Shown in pieces: positions 53,850 through 64,000 of a DNA stretch of 64,000 bases (its first letter is position 1; every line of letters starts with the position of its first letter). The notes under the pieces were generated by a model, which had not been told where the DNA came from, ran no database searches, and worked only from the letters and a program-made list of their open reading frames with translations. The DNA comes from Tridacna crocea (lineage: Eukaryota > Mollusca > Bivalvia > Cardiida > Cardiidae). The stretch covers positions 4,383,001-4,447,000 of the forward strand of contig OX031063.1 of NCBI GenBank assembly GCA_943736015.1. Direction: 5' to 3'. The translations under genes and the position numbers were made by a program.

Positions 53850-54300
53850 TAAGAAAGTATCACAGCTTGTTGTATAGACCAATCTCTTTGATGAAGGTGA
53901 TAATTGAATCAATACTGACTGTATCAAAGAGGTTCTGCATGCTGTCAACATTGTAGTATTTCTCTCACGAATTGGCTGAAAGTCAATGCAGTCTAACAGA
54001 ATATGTTTAATTGTAAGGTGTTCATTGCATGCAATACATTCTGGTGCATCTTCTCTGGCTAAAGCCAGAAGTGTGTTAACCGATAATGTCCAATTCGAAG
54101 CCTTGTGATTACCACCTTTTCTCGACGAATGGACCTGTAAGAGGGGTACCACTCGCCAAGGGTTGGTTTAACGGAATGGAGTTTGTTGAAATGATCTGCA
54201 TCCCATTTGGATTGCCAAAGAGATTGGGTGAAAGGTAAAATGCATGCTTTAAAATCTGTGTATGGTATTTTAAAATGAGATATGGTTAGAGACATACACA
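53850..54300 (-). pseudogene. LINE ORF2 C-terminus
   Basis: Minus-strand peptides 'LWQSKWDADHFNKLHSVKP', 'LGEWYPSYRSIRREKVVITR', 'LRIGHYRLTH' and 'CIACNEHLTIKHILLDC' are the conserved tail of a non-LTR element's pol (after RNase H). One frameshift at about 54060-54150. The remaining LINE body is absent, so it is a 5'-truncated copy. Confidence 0.8.
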
Positions 54301-55280
54301 TGTAAAATATGAAGGCTCTAACAGTAACTTTTCAGAAGTGGGCATTGTTATTATCATCATCATCATTATTTATTGACAGACAAACACATAAAGACATACA
54401 TACACACACACAGACATGGCTAAAACTGTATTTCATTGATCAATCGATGTGGGGGCTACAAACCTGAAGTTTTTCGAAGTTTTTCAAAATCATTACACAG
54501 TAGATCCATATACCATGAATTGGCAGTAATGTGCTGGCTGAAATTAGAGTCGATTTGACAAGTCTAACTTTTTTTTCTGGTAAGAGTTGACAAACACTAA
54601 CGAAACGTTTCTCAAACAACAATATACAAATCCAAGCAATGGACACATTTCTTCCATTTATGCATACACTTGCAGAGTGATTTCGCATAAGATTCGAAAT
54701 TCAGAGATTAGTTAGCTTTGATCAGGTTCTGAACCTACAACACCTCTACCAAATTAGCTAATCCGAATAGCTGCTCTTTTTATTAGCATATTAGAATGAA
54801 TTTTATACACTTGGTATTTATACCTTTTACAACATTACCTATTGCAGTTTAAACCACACTGACTCTGGCATTTTTAACCATGAAACTTATGTATTGAAAT
54901 GTTTAACATCGGCAATTTATGGACATTAAAAAGAATATGTTTAAAAAAGACAGACGGCGTAATCGTAGGATAGATTACTTTTCAATGGTATCAACCACAA
55001 TGCCATCAGGGTCCGATTAGCGGTAGCAGAGCTTGTAAATTAAGTTTTCATAAATGTGCTAGCAATTATGGCAGCATAGGCCCGCTGAATAAACATGGGG
55101 ATACTTTTTACCAATCGCAAATTACCCTCACTTTATTCTGAATCAGTTCCAAGAAGTAAGTCAAAAGCCAGCACATACAGCTACGGCGAAAAAACTCTCG
55201 GATTGTCAAGTTAGCGCATGGTACCCACTCAAGAAAGTGTTGATTCACAGGAAATAGCTCGTCTTTATAAATAAAGATTC
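54301..55280. other. No recognisable gene
   Basis: AT-rich DNA with an ATC microsatellite near 54352-54372 and an 'acacacac' tract near 54400. No convincing coding region on either strand. Confidence 0.4.
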
Positions 55281-55345
55281 TTGTTTGTTAATTTATCAAT
55301 AATGACATTTTATTCTTGTTGGGGTTTCTACCTGAACTCATTCAG

Positions 55346-55450
55346 GAAAAGGGTTTATCCATCCAAGGAAGGTATGGAAGTTCAAACAGTGCAGCAGACT
55401 TTGAACGAATGGGGACAACCCTTTAGAGATGTTTCAACAATTTGTTTGAG
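55346..55450 (+). other. Exon-like segment, unassigned
   Basis: 'ctcattcag' precedes it and GTGTGT follows. The open frame reads 'RVYPSKEGMEVQTVQQTLNE' and 'WGQPFRDVSTICL'. No family recognised. Other exon-like pieces lie at 56250-56390 ('YYKLSEFFHDDGDVNDNV', donor GTGTAA) and 56693-56840 after 'tctctttttatag'. They do not form a gene I can name. Confidence 0.2.
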
Positions 55451-55944
55451 GTGTGTTTCCTTTTTCTTTTTTTTTACTAGTTATAGACATTAAGAATTGA
55501 GACCTAATGATGTCCATTTTGTGTTCGTCCGTGGAGAAATTGGTCGTTGTCAAATTGCATATGTATTACAAGTAATCACAAAATCGCATATTTCTATGGT
55601 CTCACCAAATTAATTTGTCGGTATCTCACCAAGATTGTTAAAATATCGTCTGCAAATAAATGCCGACCTGAAATTCAAATCCCAGACTCTCTTATTACTG
55701 AAAGCAATCCACTCTTTAATCTATATCATATGCACTTGAACTAAATTACGAGACTGTTTGTCAACCACACCATAGAACAAGTGTACCCCCTTAATGTCCA
55801 TCGCTCGGATGCATATCCTTGATATTGATTTCAAAATCTAATATAGAAAAGGGGAATATTCGGGCAAACAATGATTTTAGAGTAATCTACCCTTGTCGTA
55901 CAGGTTGTTTTGTAAAAAGGTTTCAAGTATACATTTTGGTCGCC

Positions 55945-56245
55945 GAGCCCCATAGCTCAGTCGGTAGCCTATAGAAATTGAGAACAGGAGGTCGCTGGTT
56001 CGATACCCGGCTCTGCCAATATTCTTTCCAAGGATTGATGGTGGTCACTGCGACAGATTGGCAGGAATAAATCCCCTCTCACCGCTGCCCAGTGTTTCGA
56101 CAATGCTTTTGTAGGAAAGCAGCCAGTGGCTTGGAAAGAATATTGTGCGGAGTGCCGGATAAAAGAACTTCAGGAAAGCATTGACAGATGCACTGACCTC
56201 CAAGATATAACTGAAATACTCTTGAAAACGGCGTTAAACACTATT
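55945..56245 (+). mobile_element. SINE family S1, forward
   Basis: A box TAGCTCAGTCG (55953-55963) and B box GGTTCGATACC (55997-56007). The body has 'ccaaggattgatggtggtca' and 'gccagtggcttggaaag' and ends 'gaaaacggcgttaaacac'. The ORF through it is the SINE body. Confidence 0.88.
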
Positions 56246-56849
56246 ATAATCAATCATTCAAAACATGTTGGGTGGAAGCAACAATATTATAAACTGTCAG
56301 AGTTTTTTCACGACGATGGAGACGTAAATGACAACGTTGCTATGAAGAAAAGCTCAAAAACATCTGACCTAAAAAAAAATAGATCCAGGTGTAAAATATA
56401 TATCTAGTGATAAGACTCAACTTTCATTTGAAAACATGTTTCATGTGACCTTGACCTTTTAGGAAATGGGTAAACCAACAAGGTGTTACGTGCTAAACAA
56501 TAAACCCCATTTCTTCAAATGAAAACTACTATCTATGAATAGCTGTACTTTAGCATCGGCAAAACGCATCGACGATGGGACCATTGGATAAATTCAATTT
56601 AAAAAATACCTCTCATTCTTTAAAGAATGTCTACAGTATTCATTTTGCCTTATTTGAAATGCACCGCTTCTGTTTTTTTTCTCTTTTTATAGAGACCACA
56701 CCTTTGATCTTCAGGAGCGAAGACGAGGAAAACGATCTAGAAAGTCTTGTAATGTTTCGAAACCCGATCAATCAGGAAGGAATCACTTTCCAGTTCGAGA
56801 GTATCATAAAGCATCAGAAGCAAAGATGTCAGACGTAGATTAAAGCTTG

Positions 56850-57426
56850 ACTCTCATAACAAATGATTACATGTATATGTAACTCACAGTATATATTTCA
56901 ATATTTAAGAAACGGATTAATGTATGGCATTGATTGCGAATGGTGTGAAATAAATAGTGACTTGTTATCATACAATCCAGAGTTTGAGGAAAAGCTTTTG
57001 AAATCACAGTTGGGCAGGAAGAAGATGATGATAAACGGCATATTGTCTTTTTCCAACAATGCTTTCTAACTTTTTTGAGACACATTTCATTGTTTTATCC
57101 ATATCTAATATGTTGTTTGCACTAGTTTTCTTTTTGGAAGTCTATGTTGAATATGATATACATGCACTGGCTCAATTAAAGTCTAATTTAACAGCTAACA
57201 GCGTGTTTTGTATGTGATTCATAACGTCAATCTGTCGATGGCTTAGATATATATAAATAGAATAAAAGACAATTGACCCGACAATTTGATTTTTAACTTT
57301 TCGACAGGTTTCGCTTAAAAAAGTTCATCCGGGCAAAAATTAAATGAGACGTCGTCACATTACGTCATCGCATTTCGATACATTCAATTGAAATTTGGGC
57401 AAACATTTTTCATAAAATATTTTTCC
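56850..57426. other. No recognisable gene
   Basis: AT-rich with a weak MITE-like relic ('atattgtctttttccaacaa' near 57040). Nothing coding. Confidence 0.4.
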
Positions 57427-57651
57427 TTAACCCATTACCACACAATCCCTACTTTTGACGCCCTGAGAAGGACGCCTTTTGAAAACACTATGGGAAAAGG
57501 AGAAAATGCTGGTAACCAGCATTTTCTCCTTTTCCCACAGTGTTTTCTACCCCTCCAACAAATTTCAATTTTTTAGTCACCTTTATTTTGTCGTCTGCAA
57601 ATCCTTTCAATTTGAACAAGTCTAAAATTTTCTCATATGGTAAAGAGTTAA
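57427..57651. mobile_element. TTAA MITE, copy 13
   Basis: TTAA at 57427-57430 and 57648-57651, start 'ttaacccattaccacac', core at about 57485-57545 with 'gagaaaatgctggtaaccag', end 'atatggtaaagagttaa'. Confidence 0.8.
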
Positions 57652-57915
57652 TTGCCATAGCACAACGCATATGTTTAAATCGTTTCTAACACTTTCGTTT
57701 TAACCTGGAATTATGTAGTATGAAGTTATGGATATCGTTCTACACGTGTTTCTTCTTTGTCCGTAAGAAAGTAAGAGAAAATGAAATATGCTTTGATATT
57801 ATTTATTCATAACAAATGTCTTTCCTAGAAAAAATATTTCATATAAAAATAACATAAAAATATATGGAAACAAAACGGTAGACATCGAAATTCAAATCAC
57901 AGGGTATTTACATAC

Positions 57916-58112
57916 TGTTACATGGGAAATAACTCTTGCCATTCTGATTGCAGAATATACTGCCCCTGTAAGAGTTACTGTTCTTGACCCCTTTAATACT
58001 GTATAGATTCCTCTCTGATAGCAGTCTGTAACTAGGTAGCATAGATTAAACATTTAATAGAAAAATACTACCCGTGTTCCTTTACCCTGCTCCCAGACAA
58101 AACAACATAACA
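57916..58112 (+). repeat. 5' LTR (197 bp)
   Basis: Begins TGTTACATGGG and ends ACAACATAACA (inverted TGTTA/TAACA), immediately before the primer site. The 3' LTR is outside the window, so the age cannot be estimated. Confidence 0.75.
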
Positions 58113-58130
58113 TGGTGTCAGAAGTGGGAT
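58113..58130 (+). other. Primer-binding site, tRNA-Leu
   Basis: TGGTGTCAGAAGTGGGAT is complementary to the CCA end of a eukaryotic tRNA-Leu, and the match continues for several bases. It directly follows the LTR. Confidence 0.8.
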
Positions 58131-58232
58131 TGGAACTATATTGATCAAGATAAAGAAAGATTTATCAATTTATCAATATACTTGGATTTTTAAAAAAGTT
58201 CTATTTTAATCACCGTAACAAAGTGACAGACC

Positions 58233-58958
58233 AATGGAGAATTCAGATCAGTGCCCAAGAATGAACTGGGATGCGAGGGACTTTAAAAAGTTTCGAGAAC
58301 ACGCAGAGTTTATGTTTGGTGGACCATTTGAGAAAAAGTCAGAGGAAGCCAAGTGCAACTACTTGATGTTGTGGATGGGAGAAAAAGGCAGAGAAATTTT
58401 CTACACTTGAGAACTCACCCAAGATCATCATCAGAACTTAAATAATTACTTCGAAGGATTTGAGAAATAACAGCAGATTCCTACTTCGGTCTAGAATTCA
58501 AAAGGACAGTGAACTTTTTGACGAGTATTTTACAGAGCTCAAGTTGCTCATGAAGGACTGTGATTACCCTGTTGACATACAGGAAGAGCTAATACGTGAT
58601 CACATTGCGTTCGGCATTAAAAGTAATCAAGTAAGAGAGAAGCTCATACATGAAGGCTCAGACCTCAGTCTGCAGAAATGTCTGGACATTGCCAGAACAA
58701 GCGAGATCAGTCAATCACAACTGCGATCCATGGACAATCCAGGAGCCGTAGAAATTGTACGAGGAAAAGACCATAAAAATCGAAGCCGAAACAAACGAGC
58801 AAAACAGACGACTGTACATAAACAGTCAAACAGATCAGAAAGTCAATGTGACAAATGTGGACTTGTACACTGTCATAGTTCAAATAAACGCTGTCCAGCA
58901 CTAGGACAAAAGTGTCCATATTGTGCAAGGTATAATCATTTTGAAAAAAATGTGTTGT
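58233..58958 (+). pseudogene. Gag (capsid and zinc knuckles), interrupted
   Basis: The ATG at 58233 starts 'MENSDQCPRMNWDARDFKKF'. A stop falls at about 58409 and the frame shifts before 58460. Capsid-like sequence continues ('FDEYFTELKLLMKDCDYP', 'RDHIAFGIKSNQVREKL', 'CLDIARTSEISQSQL'). A basic linker leads to a Cys/His cluster 'CDKCGLVHCHSSNKRCPALG' and 'CPYCARYNHF' (about 58845-58945), the nucleocapsid zinc fingers. The last Cys is lost at the frameshift into the protease segment. Confidence 0.8.
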
Positions 58959-59449
58959 AAACGGATTAAGGATAACAAATCAAAGACAGTAAATGAGGTA
59001 AGGTCAAACCTTTTTAACTCTTCTGATTCTGTTGATCCTGAAATTACAGTAAATACTGTGCAGCATGCTAAAATAACAAATCAAGCTTTTGTAGATATTA
59101 GTATTTGGAATGGTACACTGAAAATGAAAATTGATACAGGTGCTCAGGTAAATGTCATTCCAACATTGCAATACTACAGTCTACCAAATTTCGCACGACT
59201 GCAGCACACACGCAGGCGCTTGAAAGCTTATGATGGTAGTCATTTAAAGGTTGAGGGTTGAAGGGTAAGGTCACAAAGGAAGAATTCTACATTGTAGATA
59301 CGCCTACTTCACACCCTATTCTTGGTCTTGAAACGTGCATGTCGATAGGTCTACTAATAAAATTGATTCATACTGCGGACATTGACAGACCTGCTATGAC
59401 AAGACAAGAGGTATTAGACAAATACAAAGATGTATTTACTGGTATATGA
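58950..59449 (+). pseudogene. Aspartic protease segment
   Basis: 'FVDISIWNGTLKMKIDTGAQ' and 'VNVIPTLQYY' (about 59090-59185) keep the D-T-G-A catalytic site; 'SHPILGLETCMSIGLL' is the C-terminal hydrophobic loop with the usual I-L-G. A stop at 59259-59261 splits it, with overlap of the next frame. Confidence 0.75.
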
Positions 59450-60140
59450 ACTTTACCAGGTGAATGTGAAATTCATCTTCGACACGACACCAAACCTGTC
59501 ATACACCCGCCTCGGAAAGTTCCAATTGCGACTAGAAACAAACTTAAGAAACAGCTGGACGAAATGGAGAAATCGCATGTTATCTGTAATGTTACGGAGC
59601 CTACAGAATGGGTTAACATTCTAGTGACTCTACAAAAGAGTAACGGGACATTGCCGATATGTTTGTGTCCGAAAGACTTGAACGACGCGATAAAGAGACC
59701 GCATTATCCAAGCAAGACGATCAACGACATACTGCCAGACTTGGCAGGAGCAAAGGTTTTTTCTAAGCTAGATGCTAGAAGTGGTTACCGGTCGATCAAA
59801 GTAACAGAAAAATCGTCAATGTACATGACGTTTAACACGTCATTCGGGAGATACAGATTTCTTAGACGGCCATTTGGAATCAAATCGGCAAATGACTTGT
59901 TCCAGCAGAAAATGGACGAATGCTTGGAAAATCTACCTGGTGTTAAGACCATCGTAGACGACATTGTGGTGTATGGAAAGGATCAAGCCACACTTGAAAG
60001 AAATCTGGACTTACTATTGACCAGATGCAGGGAGAAGGATATAAGGTTAAACCCAGAAAAGACGAAAATAGGAAAGCAAGAAATACAGTTCTTTGGTCAC
60101 ATGTTAACGGCAGGACTAATCAAAGTACTGAAAGTACTGA
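59450..60140 (+). pseudogene. Reverse transcriptase (palm and fingers)
   Basis: After a frame change near 59564: 'VTEPTEWVNILVTLQK', 'LPICLCPKDLNDAIKRPHYP', 'FSKLDARSGYRSIKV', 'RYRFLRRPFGIKSA', the catalytic 'TIVDDIVVYGKD' (about 59950-59985) and 'FFGHMLTAG'. It breaks off at about 60117-60140 where an insert begins and resumes in the connection domain at 62705. Confidence 0.82.
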
Positions 60141-61244
60141 AGGCCAGGAAATTGAGGATACGAAACAATGTAAGAGGTCAATTTTAATTAATACAAACAG
60201 GTAGAGGGACAGGGATACAAGCGGATTCCTCTAAGCCCCTGGAATTCTTGGTTTTAACAGGAAATTTTGAACTGATACAAGAAAGCACATGCCAAAAACT
60301 AATTAACCCAGAGCTAGGCATGTGCTCACAGTGATGGGGTGCTTGATAATGGCTTGGAATACTTAGTAATTTGTCGTGCTTGTAAACAATCTCAAGTCAA
60401 AATTGAACTATTCAATCGTTGCAATACCAACTTTGGTTATCTAAATTTTTTGAAAACATGTGAAGTCCTGAATGACGTTATTTTTCACATTTATGAGTCG
60501 TCTATTAACAGTAGCATATTTTTCCCCAATATTTATCCTATTCAAATGACAAGTTTCTTTATTGTCAATTACGTTGCACAGTAGATTGTATACATGTATT
60601 AAAAATGTTTTATCACTATTTTAATTGCCAAATCAACTACCTCTATTTAATTTCCATTGATGACCCACATGAAATTAGTAATCACTTCACGAGAGATTAT
60701 AAGACCAACATATAATTACAATTAAAAACTGAGATTTATAAGCAACTTTTACAGATGATAAATTAAGGTGCTTCATCAGAAGCAAAATTTAACTTAGTGT
60801 TAACCAAAAGAGCCTTGAAAAACATTGTGATTTTGTCTCAAAATCAGGATGCTCTGTGGACAACACGCTTTTTAAATCAGCCTGGCTGGTGAAATTAAAT
60901 TTTGAGAGAGAGAGAGAAAATAGGCTGTTTGAAAGATATTTGTAGCTTGCACTGGTCAGTATGCCACCAATCCCCAGATTTTCAGAATTATCAACATTGA
61001 AAGTATCTTGCAGACAACTGAAGTGTTGCTAAAATGATGGTTTTATCAGTGAAATATAGTTCAGTTGGTAGTGAAGTACACTTTAAGAGTCCACAAGCTC
61101 TGTCAATTTCCTATTGAGGAAAAAAAGGTATTGTGATAGGGTACAATTCTCTCTCATCACATATTAAACATACATGTCTCTAAAATTCAAGTTCTTTGAA
61201 ACTCTGTAAATAAGTGTTGTTTTTTTTTTCCTCAAAAATCTCCC

Positions 61245-61394
61245 TTAACCAAAAGACATTTTTTTTTCTGGAAAAAAGTTGAAAGCAGTTGCAGAAGACA
61301 AATCAAATGTTAATAAAAAAGTAACATTCCTCTTTCAAATGCTAGAAAATATTGTGGGAAAAGGAGGATATGTTTTTGTGGAAAAGGGTTTCAA
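61245..61394. mobile_element. TTAA MITE, copy 14, partial
   Basis: 'ccttaaccaaaagac' at the left, 'gttgcagaagacaaatcaaa', one hairpin arm 'attgtgggaaaaggag' and 'gaaaagggttt' at the right. The second arm is gone. Confidence 0.5.
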
Positions 61395-61528
61395 TTAACA
61401 GTGACCAGAGATGTGATTCAATAAAACACATTTTATGGGATCGATCTGGTGACTTCACGATCGAGGGCTGGACATGAATCTCGTCTTGGGTGATGGAAAA
61501 TGTACAAATAGGAAAGGGCAGGAAAATA

Positions 61529-61531
<3 letters not shown>

Positions 61532-61563
<32 letters not shown>
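61532..61563. repeat. (GA)n microsatellite
   Basis: Sixteen uninterrupted GA units. The Ser/Leu-rich ORF on the other strand is an artefact. Confidence 0.95.
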
Positions 61564-61571
<8 letters not shown>

Positions 61572-61933
61572 AAATCTTCATACAATAAATCAAGATAATG
61601 GGCATATATAAATATATAAAAAAAAACAACATTAAATGACAAGCAAACACCACAGAAAAAAAAAAAAAAACATATATATATATAAGCATTTATTTGGTTT
61701 CAAATCAAAGTCAATCAAATACATATTTTAAAAATCACACAGGTGTAATCTGTTTGTGACAGGTGTAAAAGGTGTGAAAAACATCTTATCAGTGTGAAAT
61801 AGACAGTTATAAACAATGGATAAAGGTGACTAATACACATAAATGTACGTACTAAAGCCAACGAAGTTTCAAAAATAATTTTTATAGATAACTTGAATAA
61901 CGATATGGATGAAATTTGATGTTGGGGTCGATT

Positions 61934-62117
61934 TCTCTAAAATTTTATTTGGGGACGATTTCACCAGATTTCTCCGGAGAAATCGTTTACAAGCAGTTTG
62001 GGGATGATTTTTCCAGGGGCAGTTTTCTGTAAAATTTTATTTGGGGACGATTTCACCAGATTTCTCCGAAGAAATCGTCTCCAAGCAGTTTGGGGACGAT
62101 TTTTCCAGGGGCCGATT
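61934..62117 (+). repeat. 92-bp tandem duplication with small palindrome
   Basis: Two units share 'attttatttggggacgattt', 'caccagatttctcc' and 'gatttttccagggg'. The first contains the perfect palindrome GATTTCTCCGGAGAAATC. Confidence 0.75.
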
Positions 62118-62700
62118 TCTCCAGCAGTCGAAAATTGCTATCACAACAGCGTATGGTATGCAGAGAAGTAGACACACTCGTGGGAAATGGTTGATTTTTG
62201 TCGGTGTAGAAAGTACCACAGTCAAAGTACCCTAGATTTAGTCGATATATATAAGAAAAAGTGATAAATTTAACACAGGCCAATATTCTATATGTACATG
62301 TACATGTAGTTGCTTTATTTACAATCGCATTTCAGCGGAGACGCGTTTTGTGACACATATGTTCAAATGTCAACACAACAATATAGATATTAACCGTATA
62401 GCGCGTAGGAATACACAACTGCCAGATAAAGCTAAGTTTATTAGGTTACCCCTTTATTAGGTCGATGTTAATGACGAAAACGGGATAAAAACACACACTC
62501 GTCAGTTATTTAAGGGTCGTAATACCCTTGCAATACCACGGCATTTTGCAGATGAAAGCTTTGAGGGAAACTAGTTGTTTTGGCGGACTCAGCTATATCG
62601 AGTGGACACACCGTTCAACATTTTGTCTGAAAGTAGTCCGGAAAAGGCAGCTTACGATCCCTATAGGCAAGGGAATCCCTTGAGAGGGATTTCCTGGCCT

Positions 62701-63560
62701 AAAAATGGTCCCTGCAAAAGTCAAAGCCATTCGGGAAATGCCGTTCCCTCAGTCAAAATCAGAATTGCAGACAGTTCTAGGTATGATTACCTATCTGCAA
62801 CGTTTTGCCCCTTGTTTAGCAGAGATGACTAGTCCCATGAGACAACTGCTAAAAAACAATGTCGAATTCGAGTGGAATGAGGCATGTAAAAATGCGTTCA
62901 CAAAGATCAAAGATGTGATAACGAAAACCCCAGGACCTGTACTGACGTACTTTGACCCTAAGAAGGACATTACGTTACAGGTAGACGCATCCAAATTTGG
63001 ACTAGGAGCAGCATTGCTGCAAGATGATAGACCAGTGAGCTATGCATCAAAGTCACTGACTCAGACAGAAATCAATTATAGCCAAATTGAAAAAGAGTTG
63101 TTTGCTATCATGTTTGGATGCACACGATTTCATCAGTATGTTTATGGCAGACCCATTAACGTAGAGACAGATCATAAGCCGTTAATAGCAATATTTAAGA
63201 AAAAAATAAAGACAGCGCCGTCTCGTCTGCAACGTATGATGTTGTCACTGTCAAGATATGACATCAATCTGACATACATACCAGGGAAAGAAATCCCTTT
63301 AGCCGATACTCTGTCGAGAAAGTTTTTACCTGACACTTATCCTGACTTGATAGACGGACTTGACGAACATGTAAATGGAGTTATGTCATGTATTCCTGTA
63401 AGTGATCAGAAAATGGATTATCTCAGAGCTGAGACAAAGACAGACAGAAATATGCAGCTATTGATTGAGGTCATAAATAATGGTTGGCCAGAAAACAGGA
63501 CAGACTGTCCAAGAGAGCTGATAGAGTTCTGGAACTACAGGGACGAACTGACCGTAATTG
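62701..63560 (+). pseudogene. RT connection and RNase H
   Basis: Continuous frame: 'KVKAIREMPFPQSKSELQT', 'LGMITYLQRFAPCLAEM', then RNase H 'DITLQVDASKFGLGAALLQD' (first catalytic Asp), 'YSQIEKELFAIMFG' (Glu) and 'VETDHKPLIAIF' (second Asp), followed by 'RYDINLTYIPGKEIPLADTL', where the last Asp-like position is Ala-Asp. This stretch has no stop and is the best-preserved part of the element. Confidence 0.85.
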
Positions 63561-64000
63561 ACGGAATAGTTCTGAAGGGGACAAACATTTTTGTTCGAGA
63601 ACTATGTAGACCATTCATGCTAGAAAAATTCATGACGCGCATTTGGGTATTGAAAAATGCACGCAGAGAGCCCGAAATTACTGTTTTGGCCAAACATATC
63701 AAAAGACATCAAACAGCTCATTCAAAAATGTTACATTTACCTTGAGCACAGAAATTCAAATGTGAAGGAACCGTTACAATGCAGTAATATTCCTGAGGGA
63801 CCATGGCAGATAGCTGCCACAAACACTTTTCATTGGAATGATGCTAATTACATCTTACTCGTACTACAGTAAATATTTTTAAGTTAGTATATTGCCTGAC
63901 TCTAGATCAGCCACAGTCATAGACCGCCTGAAAAGTTACATGAGTGGGCATGGTATTGTGCAGAAGCTAATTAGCGACAACGCCATACAATACACTTCTC
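63561..64000 (+). pseudogene. Integrase, N-terminal zinc finger and start of core
   Basis: Frame changes near 63630. The second frame gives 'RARNYCFWPNISKDIKQLIQ' and 'KCYIYLEHRNSNVKEP'; the second Cys of the HHCC finger is Tyr (CYIY). 'QIAATNTFHWNDANYILLV' follows, where the first core Asp (x-T-D-x-F) is Asn. 63900-64000 in a further frame reads 'VIDRLKSYMSGHGIVQKLIS' and 'DNAIQYTS', containing the second core Asp. It is cut by the window edge. Confidence 0.78.

Larger units (their letters stand above)
60141..62700. mobile_element. 2.6-kb insert in RT, type unknown
   Basis: The insert begins and ends with AGGCCAGGAAAT (60141-60152) and its complement (62689-62700), and it holds no recognisable transposase. 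Inside are a degenerate MITE (61245-61394), a GA microsatellite (61532-61563) and a tandem duplication (61934-62117). The retroelement frame continues to the right. Borders are approximate, because the left flank (60118-60140) is not normal RT sequence. Confidence 0.5.
57916..64000 (+). mobile_element. Ty3/gypsy LTR retrotransposon, Steamer-like, cut by window edge
   Basis: 5' LTR 57916-58112, primer site 58113-58130, Gag from 58233, protease, RT, RNase H and the start of integrase to the right edge. The order (IN after RT) is normal for Ty3/gypsy. Stops in Gag, frameshifts between modules and a 2.6-kb insert (about 60141-62700) make this copy defective. The short LTR and tRNA-Leu primer fit the Steamer group of bivalves, elements known for horizontal spread between species; assignment is by resemblance only. 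Confidence 0.8.

Noticed and set aside
61342-61689. Hydrophobic minus-strand protein of 115 residues
   Set aside because: Its core is a (GA)n microsatellite translated as Ser-Leu repeats and the rest is AT-rich low complexity.

Overview
This is eukaryotic nuclear DNA, most likely from a bivalve mollusc. It is AT-rich, has no bacterial operons or ribosome-binding sites, and the few credible host exons have GT/AG borders. The bivalve call rests on repeats: interspersed elements with the ends '...GATCGCTCACCTGA' and '...GTGCTCAGGTGAGCTAAAA', tRNA-headed SINEs, and a Steamer-like Ty3/gypsy element with a short LTR and a tRNA-Leu primer site. The species cannot be told from the sequence. Most of the window is transposable elements, many nested in each other.

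Host gene, minus strand, about 43.4 kb down to 14.1 kb. The exons belong to a CBP/p300-related TAZ zinc-finger gene or gene cluster. In transcription order they are a TAZ2 exon (42780-43353), a linker exon B (38563-38729), four near-identical 80-codon exons A (33103-33342, 31307-31546, 29519-29758, 27895-28134), the start of a TAZ1 domain (21712-21982), the end of a TAZ1 domain (17882-17996), then a second B (16183-16340) and a fifth A (14080-14319). Reading phases agree from TAZ2 through B and the A exons to the first TAZ1 exon. TAZ2 before TAZ1 is the reverse of CBP/p300, and no KIX, bromodomain or acetyltransferase exon is seen. The A exons sit in 1.6-1.8 kb tandem units that each carry a Helitron-like repeat in the intron.

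Left part, 1-14 kb. A LINE remnant is broken by a palindromic insert (1.0-2.5 kb). A decayed minus-strand Ty3/gypsy element of Gmr1 type, with integrase before reverse transcriptase, covers 3.7-9.2 kb. An open 438-codon Tc1/IS630-like transposase gene with damaged catalytic residues (10.8-12.1 kb) lies between two inverted TTAA-flanked MITEs.

At 14489-15352 is a miniature LTR retrotransposon (TRIM) with three LTRs, a perfect tRNA-Pro primer site and GGAGG target duplications. Each LTR contains a tRNA-like RNA polymerase III promoter. It sits in the intron next to exon A of 14 kb, and empty versions of the same site occur at 29.9, 31.7 and 33.5 kb.

Middle, 18-48 kb: arrays of Helitron-like elements with internal tandem repeats, more MITEs, SINEs, a second Gmr1-type fragment (39.5-40.1 kb) and a fresh MULE-like MITE (47379-47637) with perfect 60-bp inverted ends and a 9-bp target duplication.

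Right part, 48.5-64 kb: a frameshifted plus-strand pseudogene with a YqaJ/lambda-exonuclease-like core (48578-52748), a LINE 3' end, a SINE, and a Steamer-like element (LTR 57916-58112, gag, protease, RT, RNase H, integrase) split by a 2.6-kb insert and running off the right edge.

A TTAA-flanked palindromic MITE family occurs at least 17 times and ties the window together. All calls come from reading the sequence by eye; no database was searched.
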